From Ceratodon purpureus (Eukaryota; Streptophyta; Bryopsida; Pseudoditrichales; Ditrichaceae): a stretch of DNA of 64,000 nucleotides. The stretch is from positions 988,068-1,052,067 of the forward strand of contig CM026427.1 of assembly GCA_014871385.1 (NCBI GenBank), given 5' to 3'. The notes beneath the pieces were generated by a model, which ran no database searches, was not told the origin of the DNA, and saw only the letters and a program-made list of their open reading frames with translations. Made by a program: the position numbers and the translations under genes. Shown here piece by piece: positions 35,380-47,658 of this stretch; the stretch's first letter is position 1, and each line of letters opens with the position of its first letter.

Positions 35380-37143
35380 TCAACAAAGGCCGCAATGTTT
35401 GAGTTCTGAAATACAGCACCAAGCAGGAAGACGAGCTGCTAGAAGGCACAGCAGCATTCGTTTATCAGCGTTCAATAGAACGGATTCGGTAAGTTTTCTA
35501 CTCCCCTGATATAGTTGCCGCAAGGCTGCCACTAATTCTCCTCGCTGCCGTTGCGATAAAAGACTGCCAGGGGTAAATGAGCAGTCCTTGTACAAAGGAA
35601 GATACCCAATGGCTACTTGCAGTTCCAATGGCAGCTCGCCAATACGCAACGGTGACGATGTGCGCTTCTTGACAAGCATCCAGTTCAAAAAATGCCTCTG
35701 GCCAGCTTGAACTCCTGCTTCGAACGCTTGCTGGGACCACTCCGATCTCAGCGACATTCGCACCGATTGATCTGTTTCTGGCAACTCCGCTAAAACAGCA
35801 GCTTCTGCCATGGTTAAACCCTCGTTGAAAAGGAAGTTTGAATGAAGGGCACAAAGAACTCCTTGTGGCCCACGGGGTGGACCCCTCGTGTTAGAAGCTG
35901 CTGCTCGAACGGCCTGAACCAAACTAGTCGTATCAACCGGCTGAGGGATGACACTAAGAAGATAACGGATGGCTTCCATTTGACAAAACGTTATTGACAT
36001 ATCCAGGTAGACATATGCAGCCTCGAAGCACTGCAGTTCCAAAAAGCATTTCACTACAGGAAGCAGGACATTCAACCGAGCTGCCTGGAACGCGGGAAGC
36101 GTAGTTACCGTGACGCTTAAGTCCTTGATACCACAGTCTATAAGCAGAAACTTTAGCATCTTCAGGGGCCACTCCGTACTGCATGTTTCAAAGGATGAAT
36201 CAGAAATGTTCAGCAGACGCCTTACATCATCAAGGCTCCCATCGGCAATGTCTAGTAGTCGGCTACTAATAAGATCTGCTGCTCCATTTTTACATACAAC
36301 TGATAGGACATTGATCATGTCCTGCACAACAGTTGCACATCTGAGGTTTTCTCCAGACTTGCAGTAACGTTTCGCTGACCCTGCCGAACCTCGACAGACT
36401 TTCTCTTGGCACTTCAATAACTTACAGAGGAACGTTACGCAAATCATCAAAAGAATGCGCCCGAAGAAATCTGGTGTTAGATGGCTGGACCCCAAGACTA
36501 CTAGTCGTTGAAGAATTTTGGCTTTGTCCATAAAAATATCGCCGTTCCAATATTCAATAACAGCATCGCCACAACTCACTTGCATCGCTCTTTGAAAGCT
36601 TTTAGCTCCGGCGTCAACCAAGCTCTGAATAGCATAAAGTAAGAATGTGACCTCCTCCAATGTGCTGCAGCTCCATATCCGAGCTGCTCCCATGAGAAGA
36701 CACTTATCAAGTCCATCTTTGTCTGCGACATGGACCACATAATCAATCATGTCTTTCTGTAGACCTACTAACGCCCCGACAAAGGCTGCACCGAAGGCAA
36801 CAGGGCGAGTACGCTTGATGAGAGCATCTACAACATGAATATGTCCTGACCAGCCAGCACACGTCATAGCGCCCACCAAGTTTGTTGCACCTGCATCAAT
36901 GAGCAGATTCAGTATCAGGTGGTTTCCCTCGTTCGCAGCTTGAATTAGCGCAGTATTCAAATCGTCCAATGATGATCCTGTTTTCGCATGTGCGCACGAT
37001 CTCTGAAGCCTCTGCTCGCAGTCCGTTGGGGCAACCGCAGCTGCTACTTTTTCCATCGAACTCAAATTGTGATCAAAATTCTCCATTTCAGCTTCACCGA
37101 GACCAACATGATGAGTAAGTATCCCTTGTCCTTGGAGCATCAT
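35380..37143 (-). CDS. Intronless ankyrin-repeat-like protein, 587 aa
   Basis: One long leftward frame. Residues 60-115 contain ankyrin-like helices: LNTALIQAANEGNHLILNLL, IDAGATN, then GWSGHIHVVDALI. A further degenerate unit (FLLYAIQSLVDAGAKSFQRA) lies near 180-200. The rest is predicted helical with many Leu and Cys and weak repeat character; the C-terminus ends in a Cys-rich ISELKHCGLC. I see no signal peptide, kinase or F-box, and a membrane span is doubtful (a hydrophobic RILLMICVTFLCKLL near 230-245). Tandem methionines open the frame; MENF at residue 20 is an alternative start. The length and codon-like composition make it a real gene, though it could be an old retrocopy. Ankyrin-type repeats act in protein binding; the partner is unknown. 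Confidence 0.78.
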   Translation of the reverse strand: MMLQGQGILTHHVGLGEAEMENFDHNLSSMEKVAAAVAPTDCEQRLQRSCAHAKTGSSLDDLNTALIQAANEGNHLILNLLIDAGATNLVGAMTCAGWSGHIHVVDALIKRTRPVAFGAAFVGALVGLQKDMIDYVVHVADKDGLDKCLLMGAARIWSCSTLEEVTFLLYAIQSLVDAGAKSFQRAMQVSCGDAVIEYWNGDIFMDKAKILQRLVVLGSSHLTPDFFGRILLMICVTFLCKLLKCQEKVCRGSAGSAKRYCKSGENLRCATVVQDMINVLSVVCKNGAADLISSRLLDIADGSLDDVRRLLNISDSSFETCSTEWPLKMLKFLLIDCGIKDLSVTVTTLPAFQAARLNVLLPVVKCFLELQCFEAAYVYLDMSITFCQMEAIRYLLSVIPQPVDTTSLVQAVRAAASNTRGPPRGPQGVLCALHSNFLFNEGLTMAEAAVLAELPETDQSVRMSLRSEWSQQAFEAGVQAGQRHFLNWMLVKKRTSSPLRIGELPLELQVAIGYLPLYKDCSFTPGSLLSQRQRGELVAALRQLYQGSRKLTESVLLNADKRMLLCLLAARLPAWCCISELKHCGLC

Positions 37144-39863
37144 TACTCTACAGAATGAACCATATGCGCCTACACCTCCGCTTCATTTCCCAACTTGGCA
37201 AGAATGACAACCTCGTGTCCCCGGCCACCTTGTACGGATAGCGGAATTCTGTGAGAGAGAAAGAATATCTGTCAAGGAAAGCCCACACACGACAACCTGG
37301 GATCGCGTTGGACCTCAGTGAACCATAGGTGCCCTCGATAACACCCGTATCTACAGGCCAACTGTTCTTCAGAAAGCCAACTTTACAGAGGATGAACTTA
37401 TATGGTCTGCAGTTAACATGACCACCCCTAAGACATAATCACGAGTTACAGACTCCGAGGGTGGGACCGATCATCAAAAGACGTTGCTCAAGTGATCATT
37501 ATCTGAAAGCACCCGATATATTCGGAAAACCTAAACAAAATCGCCTGATGACTTGGAGTATTCTTCGAGAAGACTAGCAATCCAAACGGAAAACTTTCCA
37601 ATTCAGCTAGTTGAAGAGTAAACCACATCCTTCCACTTGTGACCACTCACAGGGGTACAACTGCAGTAACAACTGGTGCAAATCGCCGCATCCTTTATTC
37701 TGAAATACTTATAGCTATTACAAGTAAAAGCTTCGCGAGAAAAACGAGGTAACCACTCATCCTGCAGCTAGCGACGGTATGAAAGTAAGCGAATTGATCC
37801 AGCACCAGAACTACCCCATTCGTGTTTCCGTCATAAACACGCTCTAGTTGATACAAACTACGACACCACTAATCCAACGCGACTCTACCCGAAGTGACGG
37901 GCGAAACAACCGCGTTGTGTTCCGTGTCAGGCGACTAGGGATCCTTGGGTAATCGAGACACAACCAAACCGAGAAATTCCAAGACACTAGAAGGTTACTC
38001 TCAAATCATCAAGTAGTTCACTCCATACTAGAGTAGAGCTAGACTGCCTTCGACTGGAACTCACTACAGCTCAGACAAAGGCGGGAAAGATTTCGTGGCC
38101 GCGGAGAGATCAGTGTACCTCAGACGCGACCGAAACGGCGAGCCGATCAAAATAACGTGGACAGAAGGCTTCGCCGCAATTGAACTAAATATAGATGCGC
38201 TCCACGCGCTCCTCATCATCGCAAATCCATCTTCCGAACTCGTTCCCGCAGCCGCCACTCACTCACTCGCTCGCTCTACTGCCAATCATTAAAAGAGCAA
38301 GCAATCACACAGCTCCCAATCACACAACCCAAGTGATCACACAGCTCCTTCTTCAAGTGCCGCAACCCATCCACAAACTCAACCTCCCGCCTCCTCCACA
38401 GATTCTCCTCCCACCCTATCCCACCTCCACAAACCTGCTCAGGCTCCACCCAGCGCCGTCTCCGCCCCAACCCAGCCGCGCAAACTCTCGCCTTTCCCGA
38501 ATCCACACGTGCACGAAACGTGCTCGACGCTCCAGCCGACGTCCACTTTAAACCTTAAAGCCGAATCCGCAAATGCGACCAAACTTCACTCATCATTACT
38601 CCAGGCATAGAAAACGCTTATGAGATTCAAAAAGCACTTGGGTCACCCCTCCACATCCTGACAACTCCAGCACCCCGAAACCCACCCGCTTCACATCAAC
38701 ACACCACAACAGTCAACTCCCTACCTCAGTCCCACCATCCCACTCATCAACCGCACCACCAGCAAGTTGTCTGCAGCACTCCCAACCGTGTCTGCCGCTC
38801 CCAACTCGACAAAGAGCCAGTCTAGCTACTTACTAGCCTCGGAGACACTAACTTAAGACTGCGAATCACGCTAGTTTCGATGCCTGTCCATGATGATGAT
38901 GGCGATGATCAGACAGGAGCTAGCTACTAGAGCTGTGGCGCCCGCTGCAGCGAATGAGCCTGGAATGGAATTATGCTCGACGACGTAGGTGTCGCGGAAT
39001 GCCGGGGACCATCATCGGCACCGTCATCGGTCCGTCATCGACGACGAGGAGGAAGCTGGTGTGCTCCACTGCGCGCCACTTATTGCTGCTCCTCCATCTC
39101 CCTCTCCATCGCCCTGGTGCTCTCCCTCTCTCTCTCTCTCGCCCTGTGTCTCTCCCCCACTCGGCCCACTCCATGCGAGGAGGCTCTGCACTGGGCTTGC
39201 GTCAGTTTAATTGAATAGATTAGTTTAATCGCGAATTTAATAAGCAGGAGTTACGTGCCGTAATCAACACAGGTCTGGAAGCCTCGTACCAGTGCGACTC
39301 TTCGACTTCCTCTGCTACGCCCCACTCTGCTTTGGCTTTCAATGTCGCCTCACTTTTGCTTTCTCCGCCATTACTTTACTTTCCTCGCTTCTACTTTTTC
39401 CTCCATGGATTGGATGATTGTAGTTGTAGTGAATGAAGTCAAAAAAATAATTCATTTGGGACCTGGTAAAACATGATCAGTGCACATAGGTTTTTCTTTC
39501 GTATCATTGTTTGGCATTAAAGTAATTTGAGGTTTGTGACTAGTATCAATTAGAAGACCATGTTGCTTACTTGTATATCACATCTTAGAAGCAGAAAATA
39601 TTTCCAAAACTAACCTTGGAATGGAAGGATGTTGAAACCATGTCGAATTCCACTTTACTTCTTTATAAATTCAATGTTTTTGAATGATCAAATTAAAGGT
39701 AGATGTTTATTATTGAATAAGAAAATAGAAATAAAATAAAATCATTAATGTTTATGTGACAAAAAAGTATGTTTACATCTTCTGTGGTAAGGTGCAAAAA
39801 CTTCATTCCACCAGAAATAGAAGTATTGTTTGATGGAATGATTATTTTTGGAACTATCTCAAA

Positions 39864-39950
39864 GAAAATTATGATAATTACTCACATGGAAAGTTTTAGA
39901 GGTGGAAAGTTTTACTCACATGGAAAATTATGATAATTACTCACATGAAA
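39864..39950 (+). repeat. Direct duplication of about 29 bases, 58-base period
   Basis: GAAAATTATGATAATTACTC with following ACATG occurs twice, starting at about 39864 and 39922. A local duplication in AT-rich DNA with no coding content. Confidence 0.75.
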
Positions 39951-42900
39951 AGATCTAGCATGATTGCTAAAACTCCTTGTCCAACATTGAAAACTACTTC
40001 AGAAACCACGATTTTTCATACAATATTGGGTGGGAAAAAAATTATATCCTTACAAAGGTATCACGATTTCCCATACCTTATGAAACATTTCAGCACCTTC
40101 CAATCAAAATTGTATGTAGGTTCCTAAGATTTCAAAAAGCCCGCCCTTGAAATTATCTTCTAGTCGTTGATCTTGAATTATACTTGATACCATAATCAAA
40201 ATCATCACATGCATAGTACTCGTATATATTACAAGAACTAGCTAATTACAGTGAGCCATTTTACCAAATGGGGGTGTGTTGGAGATGTTAAGTTTTTATT
40301 AAACGTTCAGAACCTGGTGACGTAGTTGGTGGAGGTCCTCCGACAGAATTTTCCATTAGCCTGCATGGTATTTCTATTTGTTTTATTTTTATAACCTTTT
40401 ATTTCATTTTGGAACGAATGGAACAAGATTTTATTCCTCTGCGATAAAGGCGCCCAATAGCCAAATGGGTAATTTAATATTACTACTGTACAGCAAAGTC
40501 TCCAGAAAGCAAACCAAAACAACCCATGTTTCCTGACCTGGAAACATGCTTTGTGATTGAGCATGAGTCTATTCGCGTCAATAAACAAATGAACAAAAAC
40601 AGAACAAGGAATTGATCGGAACCGCGAGTCCATTCCAACTTGAAGTCCACTGTAGGCCCTGTACGTAAGCTCAGACAGACATATTTCAGTGTCAAATTAG
40701 TCTTCGGTTAAGTTAGCATCACATTGTTAAATCGCATTGCTTCGATCTTTGCTGGACTAAAGCTGAAGATCTTCACCTCCGGTAGAAATTCTCGGAGATG
40801 TCTGCAGGTTTGACAACTCCTGCTGTTCCGAAGTAATAAGACAAATTTGAGCACAGAGAGTACGGTACACTATCTTGCAGTAGTGCTGGTGGTGTTGGAA
40901 CGCAGATGACATGTTCATGGTTGGCCGTTCCGAAGTTTGTTCCTGCGTGTCAGGTTTCAGCTTAGATTAGATTCTTGGTTCTACTTTCACTGAGTCTGGG
41001 CTTTTCGAGCGGTACCATCTGCTGAATACCAGTTGAATTACTGGGCCATTTGGTTGGTTGGTTGGTTGTAAGGCCATCATGCATTAAAATCTTCATCGAA
41101 GTGGGTATTCGGCTGCCCCACACTACACTATGAGTTATCCCAATCGGCACTTTTCGCACTAACTAATTCAGTGTTTCGAGTGATTCTCCATGTGTCATGT
41201 GGTTACCAAGTCGAACCTTGAAAAAGGGCTCTCCAAAACAAATTATTTGTGAAGTTTGAATGGATTCGTATGCCACATAGATTATTGAAAAGGATGTGCT
41301 AGATGCGATGAAGTCAAATGTAAAGGCGTTATTTTTTGTGTAGAATTTTGGAATAACAAGAATATTCATATCAGTAACTTAAGACTTTCAAAAATAATTG
41401 TAGACTTATTCAATAAGCATTTCAAGAAGACTTTTGGTATGGGAAAACATCTCAAAACATACACAGTGTACGATGAAATTCTTAATATTAAATATTTTAA
41501 TTTCTAATAAATAACTATGATTTTATAAAACATTAAAAATTAGATTTTCTTAATAATTTTCATTCATCACTTCCTACTCAATCCTTATATGTAATAAAGT
41601 GTCCAAATTTAATCTCCTAAAGTAGCAACTGAAGGTTTCTAGTGCTTAGGGTGAGCCCATATTACTGGACCTGAGTGCTAGATGTCACTGACCCTTGCCA
41701 ATCTACAGCATAGTTTTGAGTTTCAAAGAGACATGCAACGACTGACTTCATACCTTGGGTTGACAAGACATGCAACTAAACACACAAGGTGTGCAGTCAG
41801 CAATGTATCATGCATTCAGCTGTGTTGACACGAACGGAACTAAAATTTAGTTGCAGACTGTCATGCCTTCTGCATGGCTGCTCTCTTTGGACTACATTCA
41901 TTTCTCGGTCTCACTCCTCTTCAACATCTGGCATAACCAAGACCTACTTCATAAGAGATTCTAGAATTTCATTGCTGTGAATTGTCTTTTCTAAAGCCAT
42001 CCAGTCAGGATTACCCGGCAATTATAATTATCCTAATTGCAGTCTTTGAGGTAGAAAGAGATTAAGACCTCCTTCAAAGTTCAAAGCAGACACAAAAACA
42101 ATTAGGAATAGAGCAAGTTTGTTGTAATTTCATGTGATTTGGATTATCTTATGGCAAGTTTTTAAGTGTTGAGTTTGGTGTGTCCCGTGGACTTAGGTGA
42201 AACAAGTAGACAATTTATTCTCGTTGATCTCCCTGTGAGACCAAAGTTACTCTTCTTCTTGGATTTGGAAGACATTATTATAGAACCAAGAACACACAAG
42301 CAATTCTTAGATTTTGAATTCATGTGTAAAGTGAAATCAAAACACCATTCAAGAAGATTTTTACTCTTTTTGATATCCTTTGCCAAGATTTACACCAAAT
42401 CTTTGAACCACAATTCACCTAAAACTTCCTTACAAGGATGGTATCCTACTTACAATTATCTCATCCAAGAACAAGGCACCACTCATGTCTTCAAGTATGA
42501 GCCCAAGTTTTTTGTACAAAACGGCCCTTTGTGCACCCGCACGACATAGGTAATAAACCTAGAAATTCACCATTCTTTCAAAGGCTGGACATACCCTAGG
42601 CCATGTTAGAGTAGAGAGCCCCAAAATATCTCATAAAACACCAAGGCAGCCAGAGGCGAACTGAAAGACTTCCTGGTTAGGCAAACCCAATTGCCCACAT
42701 TGCAAGCAAGGTCTGGCCATGGGGAGCGAAGCAGCCTTTGCTCACAGCAAGAAGGGCTTCTGTTGGGTCCAGGGGGCCAAGCAAGGGAATAAAGCTGATC
42801 CAAGGAGGCGCAGAAATCAATCAGGAGCCCTATTGCCTGCCTATTGCCTAGTATTGCTATTGCCTATTGGGGTCAACAACTACAGAGCTAGGGCTGAGGC

Positions 42901-42974
42901 AGTGGTGACTGGGCATGCAGCATGACGAAGCTCCTAGCTGAGTTCACTCCATGACCAGTGCAATGGGGAGTCAC

Positions 42975-43009
42975 TGTGGGCTGTGGGCTGTGGGCTGTGG
43001 GATGTGGGA
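42975..43009 (+). repeat. (TGTGGGC)n minisatellite
   Basis: About five 7-base units of TGTGGGC/TGTGGGA type. G-rich on the plus strand. It creates a low-complexity reading of short frames on both strands. Confidence 0.9.
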
Positions 43010-43999
43010 GGGGATCGCCCTGTATCTTTGGGCAAGTAACGCTCTGCTGGTCTAGTCTGACCATGGGCCACACCGTCCATAATGGCGCTTCGTCTTCTTG
43101 GCCCCCATTCATCAGTACTACTCCCATTGCATTGCTCCTTGTAACAACAAAACGCTTCGCCTTCCCCCACCCCCCTTTGTTTGAATTATATTATTAAAGG
43201 GCCTTGGGGATCAGATTCTTATGCCAGGGCTGGGCCTCTCCCAAAGGCTGCTGCACACAGTTCTCCATAATTATTACTACTCCACGCATCAGGTGAAATT
43301 TAATATCGGAAAAATAATAATATAATACTATTATGCAATTGGTAATTGTTATTACCCCACCTGTGAGCTGTGAGCTGTGACCTGGGAGTGTTTCTGTTTG
43401 CTGCTAGGCCTAGCGGTTGGGGTTGGGAACCAGAATCGGTTAATGGCCAGGAGAGCTGCAGTAAAATAGTGGGTGAGGTGGTACACCAAAATTGGAGGAT
43501 TTTATGCGCAACCCGCACGGTATCAGTAGTGGGTCTCTTTACTCTCCTCCAACAAGCGTGGCAGCTTTGAGCCTAGCTCAAATGGGTCCATTTTCTGGCC
43601 CTCCCCGCTTCATACTCCCAAGGTTTTGTTTTTGGTTTTTTTCTAAATTTGGGGTGTGTGGCTCCAGATTATCCAATTGAGGCCTACATGAGATCAAGTA
43701 AGGCTCCATTCAATCATAATAATAGAAGTAAGGTTTTGTCCCACCCTATCTCAAGCCTAAGCACCAAGCCCTACTTCGTAAGGGGATTTAGACAAATCCT
43801 TCTTCTTCTTTTTTTATTGTTTTTTTTTTTTTTTTTGGTGAAGCAAATGGCGAGTTTATTCCACAACAAAACCAACAAACACTCCGTCCCGCAACCGAGC
43901 AAATCTAAATCTAGTGGCAAGACCTATTTTTGAATATTTAAACATCTGATAAAACCTGATTACCATCTGTACCTATTAACTACCTAGAGGACTCAGAAC

Positions 44000-44560
44000 C
44001 GCCCCATAGCTGGGCGCTGATAATTCCAGGTGATACCTCGGTGCTATTGGAGAAGAAGAGACCCGCGTGGTCCTAGTTCGCAATGAAGGTATTGTACGCT
44101 GAAGGAACTCCATCTAGTTGATGATCTGCTCTCCAAGTCACTTGAGGCGAGGATATTCAGGCGAAGTCCACAAATAAGTCCCATAAGAGCTGTTCGTGGA
44201 AAGCGGGAGGCCAACGAGTATTGTGAAATACAAACTGGTTCCTCTGGATCCAGATGGTCTATAGCACTGAACCGCAGATTGAGGACCATGAGTTGGCAAC
44301 CAAGCAGAAGGTCAACGGCAAGGCTGTGCCGAGGAGCATTGGTCCCAGGAGAGCAGTTGCCATCGTCCCATGAGAGTAGTTGCCATCGTCCCATGAGAGT
44401 AGTTGCCATGATCCCAACCTCTCTAGGATGCAATCCAGCAGGAAGAGCACCGTCATAGCGTATCTCCATGCGTGGACGACCATGGAGAAGAAGCAGTGAC
44501 GGATTGTTTCCGGCACCGGGAATGGGCAAAGTTGGGAGTCCTTAGAAACACCGGCAAATG
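44000..44560 (-). pseudogene. LINE ORF2 C-terminal (zinc-binding) relic
   Basis: In one leftward frame FPVPETIRHCFFSMVVHAW followed by RYAMTVLFLLDC resembles the zf-RVT region (E-T-x-x-H-C-F-F-x-C-x-x-A) at the end of plant LINE polyproteins. The reading shifts frame around three copies of a 23-base repeat at 44349-44417. Further on, TIWIQRNQFVFH resembles the usual W-x-x-R-N end block. Confidence 0.65.
44349..44417 (+). repeat. Three tandem 23-base units inside the LINE
   Basis: Units of the type GAGAGTAGTTGCCATCGTCC plus CAT occur three times in a row with one or two changes. As 23 is not a multiple of three, the expansion breaks the LINE reading frame. Confidence 0.85.
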
Positions 44561-44749
44561 CCCGTTGATGCCACTAATTCACTTCTACGGCTTTATGGAG
44601 GATGCTCCATAAGGAGGCCGCATGTTTCTGAGGCCTGGTGGCCATCCAGACCGGGTTCTAGTCCAGGATAAAAGTAAAGGGCACTTGCCCTACCTGTTTG
44701 ACGTTGATAGGTCGGGTCAGTTGGAGGCGGAGGTTGAGCAGTCTCCGTC

Positions 44750-45180
44750 CGAGCTTGGCACTGTAGGCGTGAAGGAGAACCCCCCAACGTCCTCACCCGA
44801 CATGCCATGGAACACCACCCATTGTATACTGTTGGTGAACATGAAGCCCAAGGATCGCACGTTCTTTGTCCATCAGGGGTAGAGTAAAGTGAGGACGCCT
44901 CCACAACCGACGCTCTCCTCCTGGTCCTTGTGCCCGTAACCAACCGAATTATCTAACTCAAAGGAAAGAGCTTGACGCCACATGTGGTTGTTGGTTTGGT
45001 AAAGTGCTACGCCACGCAATTTATGCTCTTGGAGGACAACTATGTCGAGCGAGGGTTGGCAGTCTCAAATATAGGTCTCCAGTGTGTCCACGGCCTCCCC
45101 CACGCTAAGGCCCCAAACATTGAGGAATAACAGATTTAGCTTCATTCCCCGAGAAAAGATTTGGCGTCTCCAGCGCCATG
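44750..45180 (-). pseudogene. LINE endonuclease (EEP) relic
   Basis: Leftward reading gives LNVWGLSVGEAVDTLE, then PSLDIVVLQEHKLRG and NHMWRQALSFE, matching the start of plant LINE apurinic-type endonucleases (N-x-R-G-L .. D-I-V-x-L-Q-E-x-K). Stops interrupt it several times, and the reading passes into ORF2 C-terminal sequence without a polymerase domain. Confidence 0.7.
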
Positions 45181-46165
45181 TGGGACCTACCTTCGGAACC
45201 CCCCGATGTCGTACGACGAGGGTTGGGCGGTCGGAAGGGTATCCCGAACTTGTCTAGTTGCAGCTCGAGTATCACAAAGAGAAGAAGGGCTTAGCTTGGA
45301 GGGGCCAAAGGCGATGGCCGGTGGGGAGGGAGGAGTCTGGGCATGAGGGAGACGAGAGGGAGTCGAATGTGCCTTCCATGCAGGACCAATCAATGATCGG
45401 CATGTGTGGGGAATCCAGAGCAGGCGGACTTGTACGAGTCGGCGAGGCCGGCACTGGTGAAAGATTGGGTCGAGCATCTTCAAAGAGATCCTCGTCGGAG
45501 TTCTTTAATGAGTCCGGCCGAGAAGCGCTGACTTTTGGAGGGGAGCTAGGTGGAGGACCCGGAGGAGTACCGCTCACGGGTCGAGGGACCTCAATCGAGG
45601 CCCCATGCGACAGAGCCATTGTGCGCGTCCGGGAAAGGCTGTTTGGTGACCCCGGGTCGCCCTGACCCCTATCAGCGGTGGGCGAAGAGTGGGTAACAAG
45701 TTCCGTATGCCGAATTGAAGGGGGGGAAGATGAGCCGTGTTGGAAGGTCTCTGACCTGTGGCCCGAGTTGGAGAGTCGCGGAGGGCCGACATGGGATACC
45801 AGATAATGGTGTTGGATCTTGACTATTCGCCGATTCTACATCCATTGTCTGGTTATTGCCATCGCTACGTGCGGCATCCAAACATTCTGAGGAAGAAACC
45901 TGGCTAGAGCTAGCTGCTCGCGATGAGCAAGCGACGGTCCTCTGTACGATTTCTTTGTTCTATATACCCGCTCCCACCCATTCCACTCAAATTTGGGTGT
46001 AAGTCGGGATTAGCCATTAGCGTAATGGTTGCCGCTTCTGTCAGTGTCGTTATGAGGATCGTGAGGGTCGTTATGAGGATTGTGAGGGTCGAGGTACGGA
46101 TGGCTTGATTCCTCCATGACTGTGTCGGGGTGAGTCGTTGGATCCCTAATGAGTGTATGCTGATC

Positions 46166-46192
46166 AGGAGAGGAGGGGGGGGGGGGTGGTGG
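46166..46192 (+). repeat. G-run within the LINE
   Basis: About a dozen consecutive G, flanked by GGAGA and GGTGG, inside the decayed LINE. A low-complexity run likely to vary in length. Confidence 0.7.
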
Positions 46193-46317
46193 CCGGGTAT
46201 GAGTGAGCAACAATTCCCATGCGCCAGGGGGATTTAGCTGTGGCATGGTACTAGTGGTGCTGGGTCCTCCTAATGGAAAGGGAATATCGAACATGGTGGG
46301 ACGACGTCGGCCTTGGC

Positions 46318-47303
46318 TCAACAAGATAAAGCCTTCAGCATCAGGCATAGGGTTGCTCCGTCCCCAGGGATCTTGCAGCCAAGGCAAGCGTTTGGGTCTC
46401 CGAGAGTAGGCAAGGATGAGGATGCCATTCGCCGCGGACTAGTTAAGGAGGGTGCCCGCGGAGTGGAGCACCTCCTTGGTTGTCGTAGGGGCGGGTGGTC
46501 CCGGGTATGACGAAGCAGTAGAGCCTTGGAGCAGTCTATCCCAACTAGGGTTGGTTCGAATGTGAGTTGATTTTGGGGGCGTTGAGAGGGATGATGCTGG
46601 TGATTGCCGCAGAGCGTACAATTAAAAGAAATCTCATCGTAGCAAATCAGGATGGTAACGATGCCTCCCGCCTCGGTGTATCCTACTACATTTGACAACC
46701 AGCCTTGCCGCGGATCGACTCCCACATAGAAGCGCGGTATAGCGTCAAATCCTTCGCCATTCTCAACTACGAGAAGAGGGCCAATCCGTTCCGCGATTTT
46801 ACCCGCCAGTTTTGAGTATTCTAACAAAAGCTCGGGAAAAGAAATCCAAGTCGGCCGACTGATTTTCAATGGGGACCTAGGGTTAAATCCACAAGTTCAC
46901 TCCTGATAGATGGAGACTCCCCCGGGAAAGTGGTGAATGCCGGCGGCGAGTAGCCTGTTGGTGGTGCCAAGCTTGTCCGTGCGGACGTACGTAAAGAAAG
47001 GATTAACCTGTCGATGAAAGTTAAGCGTTCCCGGCGCCGCAAGGATCTAAAGGGAGTTCCACTAAGCCGCCTGGTGGGACATTGGAGGTCCCTATGAACC
47101 ACACATGCAATGACAACATGTGCGGACAAGAAAGGAATCTCCTTTGCTATAGTGCTCTGCAAATCAAAATTGAGGTTAAACCAAAAAGTACCTCGAACCA
47201 AGAGCCCTTGGTAGTTTCGAAAGCTCCCCTTGGGCAAAGTCTCACGCGATTCTTGATTGAAGGGGTTCACTGGTCTTCTCGCGACGGGCGCGTTGGCCAT
47301 CAC
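46318..47303 (-). pseudogene. LINE ORF1 relic (DUF4283-like plus zinc knuckle)
   Basis: Two leftward frames, 47303-46866 and 46869-46318, together read as an RNA-binding ORF1. The N-terminal part has GSFRNYQGLLVRGTFWFN and a frame shift after HVVIAC. The second part has RPTWISFPELLLEYSKLAGK, then GYTEAGG and CTLCGNHQHHPSQR. The last is a CCHC zinc knuckle whose fourth ligand is Arg instead of Cys. A stop interrupts SIYQE*TCGFNPR between the two frames. The downstream proline-rich leftward frame at 45272-45619 may be its C-terminal part. Confidence 0.75.
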
Positions 47304-47658
47304 TAAGCGGAGGATGTGGAAACTTGTAGTTGGTGTTGACTCCTCTGGAGCCTTGCTTGACTCCCTGGACGCTGCAACACCTCACGGTAACTTTGACGGA
47401 GTGGAGCGATGGCGGAACCATGAACCTATATTCCTAATAATGGGTAAAATCCCTCAATTGACCCCTCAAAATGACCGCCGTGAAGAGGAGATAAGGGATC
47501 TGCGGAGCTATGCGAAATGGTTACCGTCGGGTGTACAAGCGGCGTAGCCGATGCCATGGCGACGCTGCGCCTCCTTCCACCATCGCCAGCCCCCTTCAAT
47601 GTCTACCAAGGTATCACTTTTGGTGGATCTTTGTTTGAATATATCTAGACAAATCCTT

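Larger units (their letters stand above)
37144..43788. other. Upstream flank of the ankyrin-like gene and gene-free spacer
   Basis: 37.1-39.4 kb is relatively GC-rich with CT-rich runs (39120-39170) and should include the promoter and leader of the ankyrin-like gene. Overlapping frames at 38.0-39.2 kb are low-complexity Ser/Pro/Arg readings in several phases and are not called. From 39.4 to 43.8 kb the DNA is mostly AT-rich with short repeats at 39.86 and 42.97 kb. No credible gene. Confidence 0.45.
43802..47645 (-). mobile_element. Decayed LINE (non-LTR retrotransposon), internally deleted
   Basis: Bounded by the 13-base duplication TAGACAAATCCTT at 43789-43801 and 47646-47658. Read leftwards it has a 5' region, an ORF1 relic (47303-46318), an endonuclease relic (about 45180-44750), a reverse-transcriptase zinc-binding/C-terminal relic (about 44560-44000), and a 3' tail of 17 A (T-run 43820-43836). 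At 3.8 kb it is short for a plant LINE (usually 5-7 kb), and the reverse transcriptase core between endonuclease and C-terminus is absent. Frames are broken by stops and shifts throughout, so it is dead. Confidence 0.88.

Noticed and set aside
38195..39218. Overlapping frames of 64-118 codons upstream of the ankyrin-like gene
   Set aside because: Low-complexity Ser/Pro/Arg/His readings in several phases of the same GC-rich, CT-rich DNA; promoter or leader sequence is a simpler reading.
42166..42549. 127-codon plus-strand frame
   Set aside because: No recognisable family, no introns or partners, and a competing frame on the other strand; composition is like its surroundings.
45258..45665. 135-codon plus-strand frame rich in Gly, Arg and Glu
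   Set aside because: It is the complement of the proline-rich part of the LINE ORF1 relic.
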